A DNA stretch of 64,000 bases from a virus. Position numbers and translations under genes: made by a program. This document shows, one piece after another, positions 1 to 9,531 of the stretch (its first letter is position 1; each line of letters starts with the position of its first letter). The stretch covers positions 1-64,000 of the IMG/VR virus record IMGVR_UViG_3300046171_000284; one strand, given 5' to 3'. The notes under the pieces were generated by a model that did no database searches, had not been told where the DNA came from, and saw only the letters and a list, made by a program, of their open reading frames with translations.

Positions 1-2
1 GA

Positions 3-1028
3 TATGATGATGCATCATGGGCTAATCACCCGCATAACTGTAAAAACAGTGGTAATGACCCTTGGGACTACTTGCCCGAAGTAATTAAGAACACTGAGCC
101 CACTCAGGTCAGTTACAATGACAACGGCGATGTTGCCCACCGCATATTCCATAACGCATCAAAAACACCCGCCGGATTTAAGCCCCCAATTGTTGAGGTT
201 GGGAACAACGATTTTCAGCCATTGGATCAGGCTATGCAGTTCGCAAGTGTTAAGAGTAATCTCAGCGTAAGATGGGTAAGAGCGACAGCCACAGTTGACT
301 GCTCAAATCCCGGTGTTGATGTATGGAGCGTTTCTTGGGTCGCACCTGTGACAGATTATTGGAGTGCCAAAGAAGGTAAGCAATCGACAGGGAAATCTTC
401 AGCGTCTCCATCATTCTTTGATTTTGATGAGAACGGTGTAAAAGTTCTTAGGCTTGGAAAGGCGGGTACAGGAGGGACTAATCAAGTAGTTTATAAGTCC
501 TATGTTTCATTTGTCGTGGGTGAGGATCCGGGCATGGAATTAGATTCATGGTTCGGATCGGGTTCCTCAAGCCTCGGACCCGCCGTGTCAATGGACTTTC
601 ACTTCGTTGGTATTGACGGGAATCATAGGATTGCGAGTTTTCGACAGGCACTTCCAAATACATGGAAAAAAATAGATACCAAGGATGGGCTCTTTTTCCC
701 GTCTTCAGGAACAGGTGTAAAAGAAGGTAGATCAAAACCGGGCGGAGAAGGGACTTACTCAATAGAGGACGAGATCGCTGACGGTGAGGATATCAAAGTA
801 GCTGAAGGAACCGCAAAGTCTTACATTTTTAATTATGTCCACAAGAAGGACGAGCCATATCCTATGTATCAAGGTCAACCGATTATGAAAACAGGTGGGC
901 GAATGGATTGGACTCACTACTACGACAGTTCAAGCAGTAACTCAGTAATCGGAAGCTCTTCAATTGCTCCAATATTTTCTCATGGCAACACTAGGATTTG
1001 GAAGATCACTATCGTTTTCATATCATGA
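3..1028 (+). CDS. Virion-associated protein, 5' end cut by window edge
   Basis: The reading frame is open from base 3, so the start lies outside the window; the TTG at 72 and later codons are probably internal. About 341 residues are visible. No family is recognised. The sequence is rich in Ser, Gly, Asp and aromatic residues, with no signal peptide or membrane segment visible, which suits an extended beta-structured virion or fibre protein. Its stop overlaps the next start as ATGA, so it is translationally coupled to the structural genes that follow. Function is inferred only from position. Confidence 0.6.
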   Translation, partial: YDDASWANHPHNCKNSGNDPWDYLPEVIKNTEPTQVSYNDNGDVAHRIFHNASKTPAGFKPPIVEVGNNDFQPLDQAMQFASVKSNLSVRWVRATATVDCSNPGVDVWSVSWVAPVTDYWSAKEGKQSTGKSSASPSFFDFDENGVKVLRLGKAGTGGTNQVVYKSYVSFVVGEDPGMELDSWFGSGSSSLGPAVSMDFHFVGIDGNHRIASFRQALPNTWKKIDTKDGLFFPSSGTGVKEGRSKPGGEGTYSIEDEIADGEDIKVAEGTAKSYIFNYVHKKDEPYPMYQGQPIMKTGGRMDWTHYYDSSSSNSVIGSSSIAPIFSHGNTRIWKITIVFIS

Positions 1029-2584
1029 GCGAATTCTCATCAGATTTAAATGCTGAGAAAATAGATGAAATTAGAAGTTCTGTTGACTCATTAAAAGATC
1101 AAATCTCTCAGATGGAGGGTGATTTTGGAGACATACAGTTTGCCGTCGACCGACTAGAAACCCTTGAATTTTTTGATCGTGGGGATGACAAGAGGCAGAC
1201 TATTGTACATTGGTTAGACGAAGTCGAGCCCGATGAGATTGAGACAATTGAGGATGCAAAGAAAGCATTTGTAGAGTTTTCCGAAGAACGAAGAGGACAG
1301 AATAAAGAACATCAGGTCGGACATGGTGACATTCTTGTAATTGGAGGCGAGTGTCCATACTACGCAGTCTGTGCAAAAGTTGACCGTGGTGTCGGCGGTG
1401 GGGACGCGGGTTTTCAGGAAGAGGATAAGCTCGATGTTGCGGGTACGGAAGAGGAAAACGAAAAAGCGTATAAAGAATTTATTGTATGGGGCGGTTGTGG
1501 AAACGAGGGAGTAGTCGGTGACCCATGTGCGGGACAGGGCGGAGCAACTGCTAGTGCAGTTGGAAGCGTATCCACATATACACATTATTCGTCAAAAGGA
1601 CCACAAAAAATTGGTATTCTTGGAACGCAAGAAAGTGAGGCATCTGAAATAAGTACTATCATAAGTAGTCTCGAAGAACTGTCCTTAAAGGCAAAAAAGG
1701 AAGAGTCTACTCCAAAAGAATTTATAGGATTGCAATACGACAGTTCTTGTTACTCAAGCGACTCTACATGCAAGGGAATATTTATGAATGTTGTTTCCAT
1801 AAACAGCACTCCTGTAAAACTTTCATTATGCGCCACCGTAAATAATGAAGCATTAGATTTTAAACCTGTCGATGTGGTAGATAAAGAAATAACTGTCACT
1901 TCGTCCTCCACCTCAATCACAGCCACGAGTACGAAAATTGCATCAACTGCATGTGGCGATGTTTCCAATCAGGATGACGAGGGAGGAGACTCGGATAGAA
2001 CTCTACCCACAGCATCGTGGGTAGAGGACACAAGTGTTGCTGACGAGACCCCCACCACCTTACATCAGGTCAGTAAAGAAGAGATGGAAAATAGCCTTGT
2101 TGAAGGCTCGGTCAGTCTTGGCGGATCATTAAATGTATCAACATTTTCAAACGATGACTTTGACGCGGATGAGAAAGTATTTCTTCCTGTTGTAAGTGCG
2201 TGTCCGCAGACGGGGTCAGTTCCCGTGTTCAGCGAATTTTGGTCAGCGGGGACTTCTGCTGAAGTTACCCGTGCTTGCGGGGCGGACAGCAGTTTAGACA
2301 CACAGCAGATAACTGTCACTTTAACACCAAAAATTAACACATTAAATTTTGAATGCGGACTACTTGTCGGCACAACGGAAGCAGAAACTATGGGCAACGC
2401 ACAATCAATACAATTTACTATGGAAATACCATGCGGTACGGAACAAACATTTGGATGCGAGGAAATTGAGATTTGTGATGACGATTCGTCACAACCAAGA
2501 ACAATTGTTATTCCAAAATATGTGGATGCTAGTGGTGCTGATCTAAGTAACTGTCCAACAAGTGAATCAGGAGGAAGTGAATAA
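1025..2584 (+). CDS. Putative virion protein with N-terminal coiled coil
   Basis: The ATG at 1025 overlaps the upstream stop as ATGA and is preferred over an in-frame ATG at 998. The protein has about 519 residues. Residues 1-60 have a heptad-like pattern of Ile, Leu and Val that suggests a trimeric coiled coil. The rest is Ser/Thr/Asp-rich, acidic, and contains many scattered Cys residues in its second half. No known family is recognised. Coupling on both sides to other virion genes suggests a fibre or tail component. Confidence 0.6.
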   Translation: MSEFSSDLNAEKIDEIRSSVDSLKDQISQMEGDFGDIQFAVDRLETLEFFDRGDDKRQTIVHWLDEVEPDEIETIEDAKKAFVEFSEERRGQNKEHQVGHGDILVIGGECPYYAVCAKVDRGVGGGDAGFQEEDKLDVAGTEEENEKAYKEFIVWGGCGNEGVVGDPCAGQGGATASAVGSVSTYTHYSSKGPQKIGILGTQESEASEISTIISSLEELSLKAKKEESTPKEFIGLQYDSSCYSSDSTCKGIFMNVVSINSTPVKLSLCATVNNEALDFKPVDVVDKEITVTSSSTSITATSTKIASTACGDVSNQDDEGGDSDRTLPTASWVEDTSVADETPTTLHQVSKEEMENSLVEGSVSLGGSLNVSTFSNDDFDADEKVFLPVVSACPQTGSVPVFSEFWSAGTSAEVTRACGADSSLDTQQITVTLTPKINTLNFECGLLVGTTEAETMGNAQSIQFTMEIPCGTEQTFGCEEIEICDDDSSQPRTIVIPKYVDASGADLSNCPTSESGGSE

Positions 2585-3294
2585 TGGCTTATGTAAAACA
2601 ATGCGGTGGATGTACAGGACTAGACTGCTGTCCCGATGATTCAAAATATTGGTCAGTTAATTCGCAGGATTATATTGAAACTATCTATTATAACACCCTT
2701 AGCGGATCATGTTTGTGTGATGAGTATGTAGGAGGGGATGGAGTTACATATTGCGACTATTCTAACGAAGCAAATGCATCTATAGAATTAAATTTTGATC
2801 CCGATAATTGTTGGTACTCAGATGCTAATGGAACAATTATGTTTAGAATGTGGGAAAGAGGCAGTGGTTCAGCAGAAGATGTGGCATACCAAGCAGATGA
2901 AGCGGAAATACAGGCAGTTTTTGGCAATAGAGAAGTCCATGACGGGTCGGTTCCTTGGTTGGATAATCATGCATTATGGGGTGCTCTATATGTTAACGCA
3001 GATTTAGCTAACGCCAACATAGGTACTAGATTAAAAAGATCGAGTAAAGATGTATTAGTACTCGGAACTAGCTTCATTACTATAGGCACGACATACCAAA
3101 ATATAAAGCAACTTAATTACCCTGAACCCGTGAATGGGGTCGGACAGTTTGGTAATTTTAATGTCGATGTTAACGCTCCGTGGTATGTTTCTGTCAGTGA
3201 AACGCAGTACGCGCAAGGAGACAGTGCGGGAGACATTTTTGTATGTCCTCTTCGTGCGGATGGTACTTCTAATGCTCCGACATATAGAACATGA
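2584..3294 (+). CDS. Cys-rich putative virion protein
   Basis: The protein has 236 residues. The ATG at 2584 overlaps the preceding TAA and follows a GGAGG Shine-Dalgarno at about 2570, one of the clearer ribosome sites here. The N-terminus has closely spaced Cys residues (CGGCTGLDCC) and further Cys up to residue 60, then a beta-rich region. Nothing is recognised by family. The next start overlaps the stop (ATGA). Probably a tail or fibre accessory protein. Confidence 0.6.
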   Translation: MAYVKQCGGCTGLDCCPDDSKYWSVNSQDYIETIYYNTLSGSCLCDEYVGGDGVTYCDYSNEANASIELNFDPDNCWYSDANGTIMFRMWERGSGSAEDVAYQADEAEIQAVFGNREVHDGSVPWLDNHALWGALYVNADLANANIGTRLKRSSKDVLVLGTSFITIGTTYQNIKQLNYPEPVNGVGQFGNFNVDVNAPWYVSVSETQYAQGDSAGDIFVCPLRADGTSNAPTYRT

Positions 3295-3443
3295 GCGATA
3301 GCAATAAATCAAAAGGACTAGGGGATACCGTTAAAAAGATGACGAGTGCATTAGGTATTAAGCAATGCTCGCCCTGTAAGCGTAGACAGGAAAAACTCAA
3401 TCGGTTGTTTCCATACAAAAATAAAGGTAAAAATAAAGAGTGA
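3291..3443 (+). CDS. Small basic CxxC phage protein (50 aa)
   Basis: This short gene starts at the ATGA overlap with the upstream stop and ends in a GTGA overlap with the downstream start, so it fits exactly in the coupled series. The product is Lys-rich and has the core CSPCKRRQEKLNRLFPY. Short proteins with a CxxC and an RLNxxFP-like ending are common in phage structural regions, but their role is not known to me. The exact fit and the family-like motif support it as real. Confidence 0.65.
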   Translation: MSDSNKSKGLGDTVKKMTSALGIKQCSPCKRRQEKLNRLFPYKNKGKNKE

Positions 3444-6400
3444 GATACTTCAGGATACCGAGTTTTACAGGGATTGAGGCACATCGAGATGATGCGGACA
3501 GGGGTAGCCTGTGCGTTGTCGAGGGATGTGTTCCGAAATCTTCGGGCGGTATCCGATCAGCACCTGTTTGGGATGAGATTGGAAGAATAGATGTATCAAC
3601 TTCAACAAATATAAATCAATTATACGGAATTGATGAGTTGAACGGTAACTCTTTTCTTTTCGTTTCTAGGGGCAATAAAATCCATGATATGGTAATAATG
3701 TCCCAAGAAAATACTGAGGTCGGTACTCTAGGAGATAGCTACACAGTCGCTAGCTCAACTCCATACACAGCAGATGAAGCACCTCTCACTCCTATTGGAA
3801 ATAGGTTATATTCAATAGGGGACGGGTCTGCTGACTCAACATTCTTAGGGCTCGGTCCCGTTGACAACCCAAATTTTCAGGTAAAGCCTGACCTTGATAT
3901 TTATAAACAGGAATTTGAAAATTTTCCAAAATGTAAGTTTTTTGTTCAGGGTCCAAAAAAAACAATTTTTGGTGCGGGGAATCCTGATAAACCATTAACT
4001 ATTTATATTAGTGAACCTGCGGGAATAACCACTCCTCACAGGGACAGTATATATTCTGAACAGTTAAGTTCCGTTGATATTATAGGATCGAATGCGAATT
4101 ACATTACCGCACTCACATCTCGCGGAGATCAAATTGTTGTGCATACCGATAAAGGATGCCATTTACTATTCGCTCCAAAACCCGACCAAGCGGAAACAGG
4201 GTATCGTGTTGAGCAAGCCCCCGCCACCAACTTCTCAGCTTCCGTTGGTATACAGGTTGTTGGCGGTGAGAGTGGGACTCAACCGTATTGGCTAGCCTTT
4301 GACGGTCAATTATATAAGGATGAAAGCGTAGCTAGAGGGGCTGAGGACTTCAAAACATACAGCGATCCGAGTCAGGTGTCGTGGAAGGCGAAGGGTGTAT
4401 GGGACAGGCAACACCCAACAGATCTATCAAATTCTTTCGCCACATACAGCGCTTCAGCGGGTATGTATTGGGCATACACTCAAGACAAATTTTTCTTAGA
4501 CCGCTTTAAAAACAGCCCTCCAATTGAGCCGTTTGGACTAGTTTTTCATTTAGATGAATTCGTAGCACCTTCTACACCTGAAGGACTGGCTTACCAATTT
4601 GTGCAAAGTGCTCCTAAAGAGCCAACCGAACTAACAGGTGCAGTTACGACTAAGGATAACCCTGCCGAGCCGACAGGTCTGACAATTACAGATGTTCTTT
4701 ATGACGCACCCTCGGAAGTTACTATAACCCAACTAGATTTCATTCCTGACGCTCCAAGCGTAGTTACTGAAATTATCGTTTATGTTATTCCTGACGCTCC
4801 AAGTGTTGTCACTAATGTTACCACAGACCTGCTTCCTGACGCTCCAAGTGTTATCACTCATGTTGAAGCGATTTTAATGCCTGACGCTCCGAGCGTACCG
4901 ACAAATGCTAATACAGTTCTACTGCCTGACGCTCCAAGCGTTCCGACTATTACTGTAGCTACTCTATCTCCTGACGCACCGAGTGTGCCAACCAACGCTG
5001 TATTTTCTCTACTGCCTGACGCTCCGAGTGAGCCAACAAATCTGCAATATAGCCTTGATGCAGGTACTACACCTACCCCAAAACCTGCTCATCCTGTTGA
5101 AGTTGGGAACCTTTCATTTACTCTTGTACCCGATGCTCCGAGCGTACCAACAGGATTACAGGGCAACATAACTGCGGTTGAACCGGGAGACGAGACAAAT
5201 GAACCGGGCGTACCAACAGGACTACAGGGTAACATTACTTACATCGAACCGGGAGACGAGACAAATGCACCGAGCGTACCGACAGGACTACAGGGCAACA
5301 TAACTGCGGTTGATGCTCCGGGCGTACCAACAGGATTACAGGGTAGCATAACTGCGGTTGATGCTCCGTCAGTACCCACCCAATTACAACTTACGAATGT
5401 AGTGCCTGATGCTCCATCTATACCTTACGAATTAACGGGTGTGAATGATTCCATTTTCAGACCTAGTGAACCGACCGATCTTAATAAAAAACTATATGAA
5501 GACAAACCCTTTTTCCCTTGGGGGCTGAGCTATGATGTAGAGTATACTAAAACTAAACTATCTACTCCTCAGTATGTAGTTAGAGTGACTAACAGCGAAA
5601 TATCTGTTCAATTAGACCCCGTACCATACGCAAGTTTTTACGAAATAAACTTTAGCCCCGATAGTGAGGGTTTTCAATTTATAATTATCAGAGCTAACGG
5701 TAGTTTATCCCACACTTTTAATGAACACTTAGGATCGTCCTTAATGCATGGTCAGGACTACTTTGTTCGAGTACTTGCAATGGGGGAGGGTGAATATACC
5801 GACAGCGAATACTCCGATTGGAGTACACACAGATTGAGCGGTGAAGTTGACCCATTCGTAGTTAAGATGTGGATAAGCTCTCTTGATGATCTGCCTTCAG
5901 AACCTAGTTTAGGGGAGACGGTTATGTACAGCAATGGAGATGTGAAAACACTTTATGTGTTTGATAAAACTGAAGGTACAGAGTCGGGCTACAAATGGTT
6001 CAGCTTCCCATTCTCTGAATCGCAGTACGGAACGGAATTCCCAAGTGTACCAACTTCACTTCAGCATGTAAGTACGCAGTACTCAATTTCTGACAAACCT
6101 TCAAACCCAAGAGGGCTAAGTGGCGAGATTGTAATAGAAAAACCAAGCTATCCTAATTCACTCGCATACGAAGTATTTCCTGACGCACCAAGCGAACCTT
6201 ACAATGCAACTTCCGAAACCACCTACTCCCCCGTAATGTTAAGTACTCCTAGTGTCAATGATAATTACTTTACTGAAGCTCAATTAAGTTTTGACATATC
6301 TCCTGTCACAAACGGATATCAGTACAGAAGTAGGTTGACTAAAAGAAGTGACTTTTGGCGTAAAGATTTCAGTAATTCCATACTGCGAGTTCACCCTATA

Positions 6401-6748
6401 GGTAATTACATGGTAACTAAAAACGGAGTTTGGTGGGACATGGATGACATCGTTGTTGATTACGAAGGTTTAGAACCGAACACTAGATATGTGTTTGAAG
6501 CATGGGCGTTGGGTGACGGAAAAGACTTTTTGGATAGTTACATAAGTTCAGACGGGGGAAAAACAGATTTAGCCCCGCCCTCAAACCCAACGAATTTGCA
6601 ATACACTTACACAATAGAATGGGGTGATGCGCCGTCCCATCCCACGGATCTACAGTATTCTTTTGAATTCGTATCGGGAGATCCGCCATCACACCCCACG
6701 GGATTAAATGTACCGTACCAAGCTACTATTCCCGGATACGGAAGGTAG
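3440..6748 (+). CDS. Large repeat-containing virion protein (1,102 aa)
   Basis: Translation starts at GTG 3440, overlapping the preceding TGA. Residues 1-370 begin with an RYFRIPSFTG-type opening and resemble beta-propeller-like head-tail stabilisation proteins such as P22 gp10; this is a similarity of style, not a proven homology. Residues about 375-680 hold repeats built on PDAPSVPT. Residues 700-800 and 930-1010 look like fibronectin-III-like modules, and PSxPTxLQY repeats return at the C-terminus. The order suggests a virion-anchored N-terminal domain carrying an extended fibre. The stop is followed by a fibre gene with related repeats. Confidence 0.6.
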   Translation: MRYFRIPSFTGIEAHRDDADRGSLCVVEGCVPKSSGGIRSAPVWDEIGRIDVSTSTNINQLYGIDELNGNSFLFVSRGNKIHDMVIMSQENTEVGTLGDSYTVASSTPYTADEAPLTPIGNRLYSIGDGSADSTFLGLGPVDNPNFQVKPDLDIYKQEFENFPKCKFFVQGPKKTIFGAGNPDKPLTIYISEPAGITTPHRDSIYSEQLSSVDIIGSNANYITALTSRGDQIVVHTDKGCHLLFAPKPDQAETGYRVEQAPATNFSASVGIQVVGGESGTQPYWLAFDGQLYKDESVARGAEDFKTYSDPSQVSWKAKGVWDRQHPTDLSNSFATYSASAGMYWAYTQDKFFLDRFKNSPPIEPFGLVFHLDEFVAPSTPEGLAYQFVQSAPKEPTELTGAVTTKDNPAEPTGLTITDVLYDAPSEVTITQLDFIPDAPSVVTEIIVYVIPDAPSVVTNVTTDLLPDAPSVITHVEAILMPDAPSVPTNANTVLLPDAPSVPTITVATLSPDAPSVPTNAVFSLLPDAPSEPTNLQYSLDAGTTPTPKPAHPVEVGNLSFTLVPDAPSVPTGLQGNITAVEPGDETNEPGVPTGLQGNITYIEPGDETNAPSVPTGLQGNITAVDAPGVPTGLQGSITAVDAPSVPTQLQLTNVVPDAPSIPYELTGVNDSIFRPSEPTDLNKKLYEDKPFFPWGLSYDVEYTKTKLSTPQYVVRVTNSEISVQLDPVPYASFYEINFSPDSEGFQFIIIRANGSLSHTFNEHLGSSLMHGQDYFVRVLAMGEGEYTDSEYSDWSTHRLSGEVDPFVVKMWISSLDDLPSEPSLGETVMYSNGDVKTLYVFDKTEGTESGYKWFSFPFSESQYGTEFPSVPTSLQHVSTQYSISDKPSNPRGLSGEIVIEKPSYPNSLAYEVFPDAPSEPYNATSETTYSPVMLSTPSVNDNYFTEAQLSFDISPVTNGYQYRSRLTKRSDFWRKDFSNSILRVHPIGNYMVTKNGVWWDMDDIVVDYEGLEPNTRYVFEAWALGDGKDFLDSYISSDGGKTDLAPPSNPTNLQYTYTIEWGDAPSHPTDLQYSFEFVSGDPPSHPTGLNVPYQATIPGYGR
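4702..5420 (+). repeat. Tandem PDAPSVPT-type protein repeat
   Basis: Within the 1,102-residue gene, at least seven near-regular units of 15 codons (45 bases) each start with the DNA for P-D-A-P-S. Longer units with PTGLQGNIT and EPGDETN elements follow. The nucleotide copies are close enough to recombine, so unit number could vary between isolates. Confidence 0.75.
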
Positions 6749-6764
6749 AAACACACATCTTAAA

Positions 6765-9146
6765 ATGAAAAGCATAGTACAAACATTCACAACTCAAACA
6801 CTTCCATCAAACCCCGTTCATGGACAGCTTGTATTCCTGTCCGACACGGACAACATCTTAATAGCGGACAAAACAGGAAGTACACTCGTGTGGAGGCAGT
6901 ACAATAGTGAGGCACAGTACATCTCAAATGCCCCAACAGCACCAAGTTATCCGCTCTATTTAAGAGGGGTTAATCAGGACGCATTTTCTAATATCAATAA
7001 TTACGATCAGTATAAAAACGATGACTCAGTACATATAATTTTTGATAAGTGGAATATTGAACAAGAAAAAACTCCAAGAGTTAATAATGACTCGGATTTT
7101 CCTAGAAATTATTACAGAAGCTACTACACAATCTCCGCATTAAGAAGTCAGTGGGAGATACAAAACTATTGGGATGGGTATTCACAAAATAGTACTGATT
7201 ATAAATACCTCCCGGAATCTGAGGCAGAGGCTGAAGCAAAAGGAATGACCGCTTATTCTCCCCGTTACAGACATTATGAATATCCTCGCGGGGTAGACAT
7301 AAGACATAAGGGTATAATATTTCCCTCAATAATAAACGAAGCAGGGGGGTATAATGAATACGCTATTTGGGAAACAATGACTTACTTAGGGGAAAGAGAT
7401 ACTGATGACCTGCAATCCACAATAGGCGCTGGAACTGTTTGGCAAATGTGGAAATGGAAAAACTACAATAATCTTGGAGGTATTGATAATTGGGCGATGG
7501 GAAAATATCCATGTTGGTATCTTAGTAGGTACGAAAAATCTCTATACAGCACCGACCCTAATTTTCCACGAGTTTACCAACTAAAACACTATTTCTTAAT
7601 AGCTGATCCTGATGGTAGTTACCGCCTACAGGGATACACTTCAGGCATTGAGACAAATAGCTCAAGTAATATGTCAGGAAGAAGTGAAAGAATATTAGAT
7701 ATTGAACTAGGAACTAATTTTTGGGGCGTTACAGCCGGAAAAACGGTAGACTCGGACGGCAATAAGGATTTCGTGTTTTTAACACCTGAACCAAAATTCA
7801 GCACTAATTTTACAAGAGCCAATCAGGAAAGTGCATTGTTTTTTGATGATGTACTTCCTTACAGCGGGGATGGATATCAGCTAATAGAAGGTAAGTACTA
7901 CAGGGAAACGACATTTCATATTAGTCCATTAATGTTGGATACAGATTCAAGTGAGCAAAACACCTCACTAACGCCCGGCTCGCCAACAGGTCTTAGCTTC
8001 GAATTAGAGTACGACTCTGATTTTAAACCTAGCAATCCAACGGGGTTAGAGGGTGCTCTCAGACTTGATGATAACACAGTTCCGGGAAGTGGTGGGGATA
8101 CGATAAACAACCTATATATCCGTCCCATGTACAATTTAGACCCTAGTGATCTCAGAGTAGTAACTAGTGCTCATAGACGAGACATAGATGATGCAATTGA
8201 ATATGTTTCGAAATTATTGAATACAAAATCAGAACCTTGGGAGATTAGAGTACAAATATATTTGTATGGCAGTGACGCGCTAAGAGAGTATGGGAATAAT
8301 GCATATGAGGATTCTGATGGACCCCAAGGAACATTAGCGGGTGCGTCTCTTACGGGGGTTGGAAATTCCCGGAACAATGATCTATTTCATGTAGGATTTG
8401 ACGATAAAAAATACTTAAGAGTACGGCAAGGAATAGTAATTCTTGACCCCGCAGATTTACAAAATAGTAAAGATGACAACGGTAATACTGTACTTGCAAC
8501 TTTTAGTAATACTCAAGGTAAGCAATTTATAGACTCAACTAAGTACGGAACATACCTGTACTTCACTATGATCCATGAATTACTTCATATGCTTGGATTT
8601 AGTGATAGAATGTTCTTCGCTGAAAAACATTTAGGTTTGAGAGAAAACAGAGATGATATCTATCCGAACAGAGATTTAGTAGTGCCAACAGATCCCTTCA
8701 AAGGGTATATGTATGCAGGTACAAATGGGTTACATGAGTGGAACCAACTCACAGGTGTAAATACAACTGTCGGTACTCCTATGGGTAGTGTGGCAATACT
8801 AGATGAAACTCTTGGATGGAGAGAATATGACCATCCCGGACACTATGTAATGGACTTTAACGAAAACGATTACGGAATAACGGGGTTACGCGTACACTAT
8901 GTAAACGGGATTCAGTGCCTTGCGAGGAAAGACCCCTCTTCAAACAATCGTTATTTCTTAATGAATAGGTACGAAATAATGAACCGAATAAAGTACACAA
9001 CTGAAGATGTCCCGTTTAACCTCAGACAGCCCCCCTTTGTAAGCCCGGTAACCGCAGGGATCATGAATGATGTCGGGTGGATAGTGGATCGCGATCTCAT
9101 ACATAACCAATATAACGATCCGCAATATTGGGTTTATAACTTCTAA
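6765..9146 (+). CDS. Virion protein with metzincin-like metallopeptidase domain
   Basis: The preferred start is ATG 6765, after the upstream stop; an in-frame ATG at 6708 lies inside the previous gene. About 793 residues. The N-terminal part is Trp/Tyr-rich and resembles fibre sequence, followed by two PTGL repeats near residues 405-435. The C-terminal third carries HELLHMLGF at residues 604-612, a zinc-binding HExxHxxG signature with the third ligand expected downstream, and a candidate Met-turn in GIMNDVGW near the C-terminus. This pattern belongs to metzincins, including leishmanolysin-like peptidases. A role in degrading host surface protein or in virion maturation is inference. Confidence 0.7.
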   Translation: MKSIVQTFTTQTLPSNPVHGQLVFLSDTDNILIADKTGSTLVWRQYNSEAQYISNAPTAPSYPLYLRGVNQDAFSNINNYDQYKNDDSVHIIFDKWNIEQEKTPRVNNDSDFPRNYYRSYYTISALRSQWEIQNYWDGYSQNSTDYKYLPESEAEAEAKGMTAYSPRYRHYEYPRGVDIRHKGIIFPSIINEAGGYNEYAIWETMTYLGERDTDDLQSTIGAGTVWQMWKWKNYNNLGGIDNWAMGKYPCWYLSRYEKSLYSTDPNFPRVYQLKHYFLIADPDGSYRLQGYTSGIETNSSSNMSGRSERILDIELGTNFWGVTAGKTVDSDGNKDFVFLTPEPKFSTNFTRANQESALFFDDVLPYSGDGYQLIEGKYYRETTFHISPLMLDTDSSEQNTSLTPGSPTGLSFELEYDSDFKPSNPTGLEGALRLDDNTVPGSGGDTINNLYIRPMYNLDPSDLRVVTSAHRRDIDDAIEYVSKLLNTKSEPWEIRVQIYLYGSDALREYGNNAYEDSDGPQGTLAGASLTGVGNSRNNDLFHVGFDDKKYLRVRQGIVILDPADLQNSKDDNGNTVLATFSNTQGKQFIDSTKYGTYLYFTMIHELLHMLGFSDRMFFAEKHLGLRENRDDIYPNRDLVVPTDPFKGYMYAGTNGLHEWNQLTGVNTTVGTPMGSVAILDETLGWREYDHPGHYVMDFNENDYGITGLRVHYVNGIQCLARKDPSSNNRYFLMNRYEIMNRIKYTTEDVPFNLRQPPFVSPVTAGIMNDVGWIVDRDLIHNQYNDPQYWVYNF

Positions 9147-9190
9147 TACAATCGTTTGAAAACTAAACCTAAAAAATAGAGAATAGAAAT

Positions 9191-9508
9191 ATGGCAACAG
9201 TAACTTTAAATTGGAATCAACCGAGCGAAACGCTTGGTGGAGTAGCAACGGGGTATGATGTGTGGAGAAGAGAGATAACAGGTAGTTTCTCTTTACCTAC
9301 AGGTGTAGTCAACTCTGACTCAAACGGAGACATATCAGGTTGGAGTAAGGTGAGCGGTAGTACCCCAATCAGTCCTACTTCTTATGCGGACGGTAGTCTC
9401 GATAGCGGAACTTCGTCCTATGCATACACCGTGACCGCAAGTAATACGGGCGGATATTCTGACGGATGTGTTCCTGTAAGTGTTTCAGGACTAAAAGCGG
9501 GATCTTAA
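9191..9508 (+). CDS. Single fibronectin-III-like domain protein
   Basis: The 105-residue product is almost entirely one FN3-like beta sandwich: it opens with VTLNWNQPSE, has GYDVWRRE in the second strand and SYAYTVTASNTGGYS near the end, the usual YxYxVxAxNxxG pattern. No signal peptide is visible. It lies between fibre genes and resembles another single-domain gene at 60793..61119. Such domains decorate phage fibres and bind carbohydrates or other fibre parts; the exact role is unknown. Confidence 0.7.
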   Translation: MATVTLNWNQPSETLGGVATGYDVWRREITGSFSLPTGVVNSDSNGDISGWSKVSGSTPISPTSYADGSLDSGTSSYAYTVTASNTGGYSDGCVPVSVSGLKAGS

Positions 9509-9531
9509 AACAGTGGTAGACCCATTTCCTT

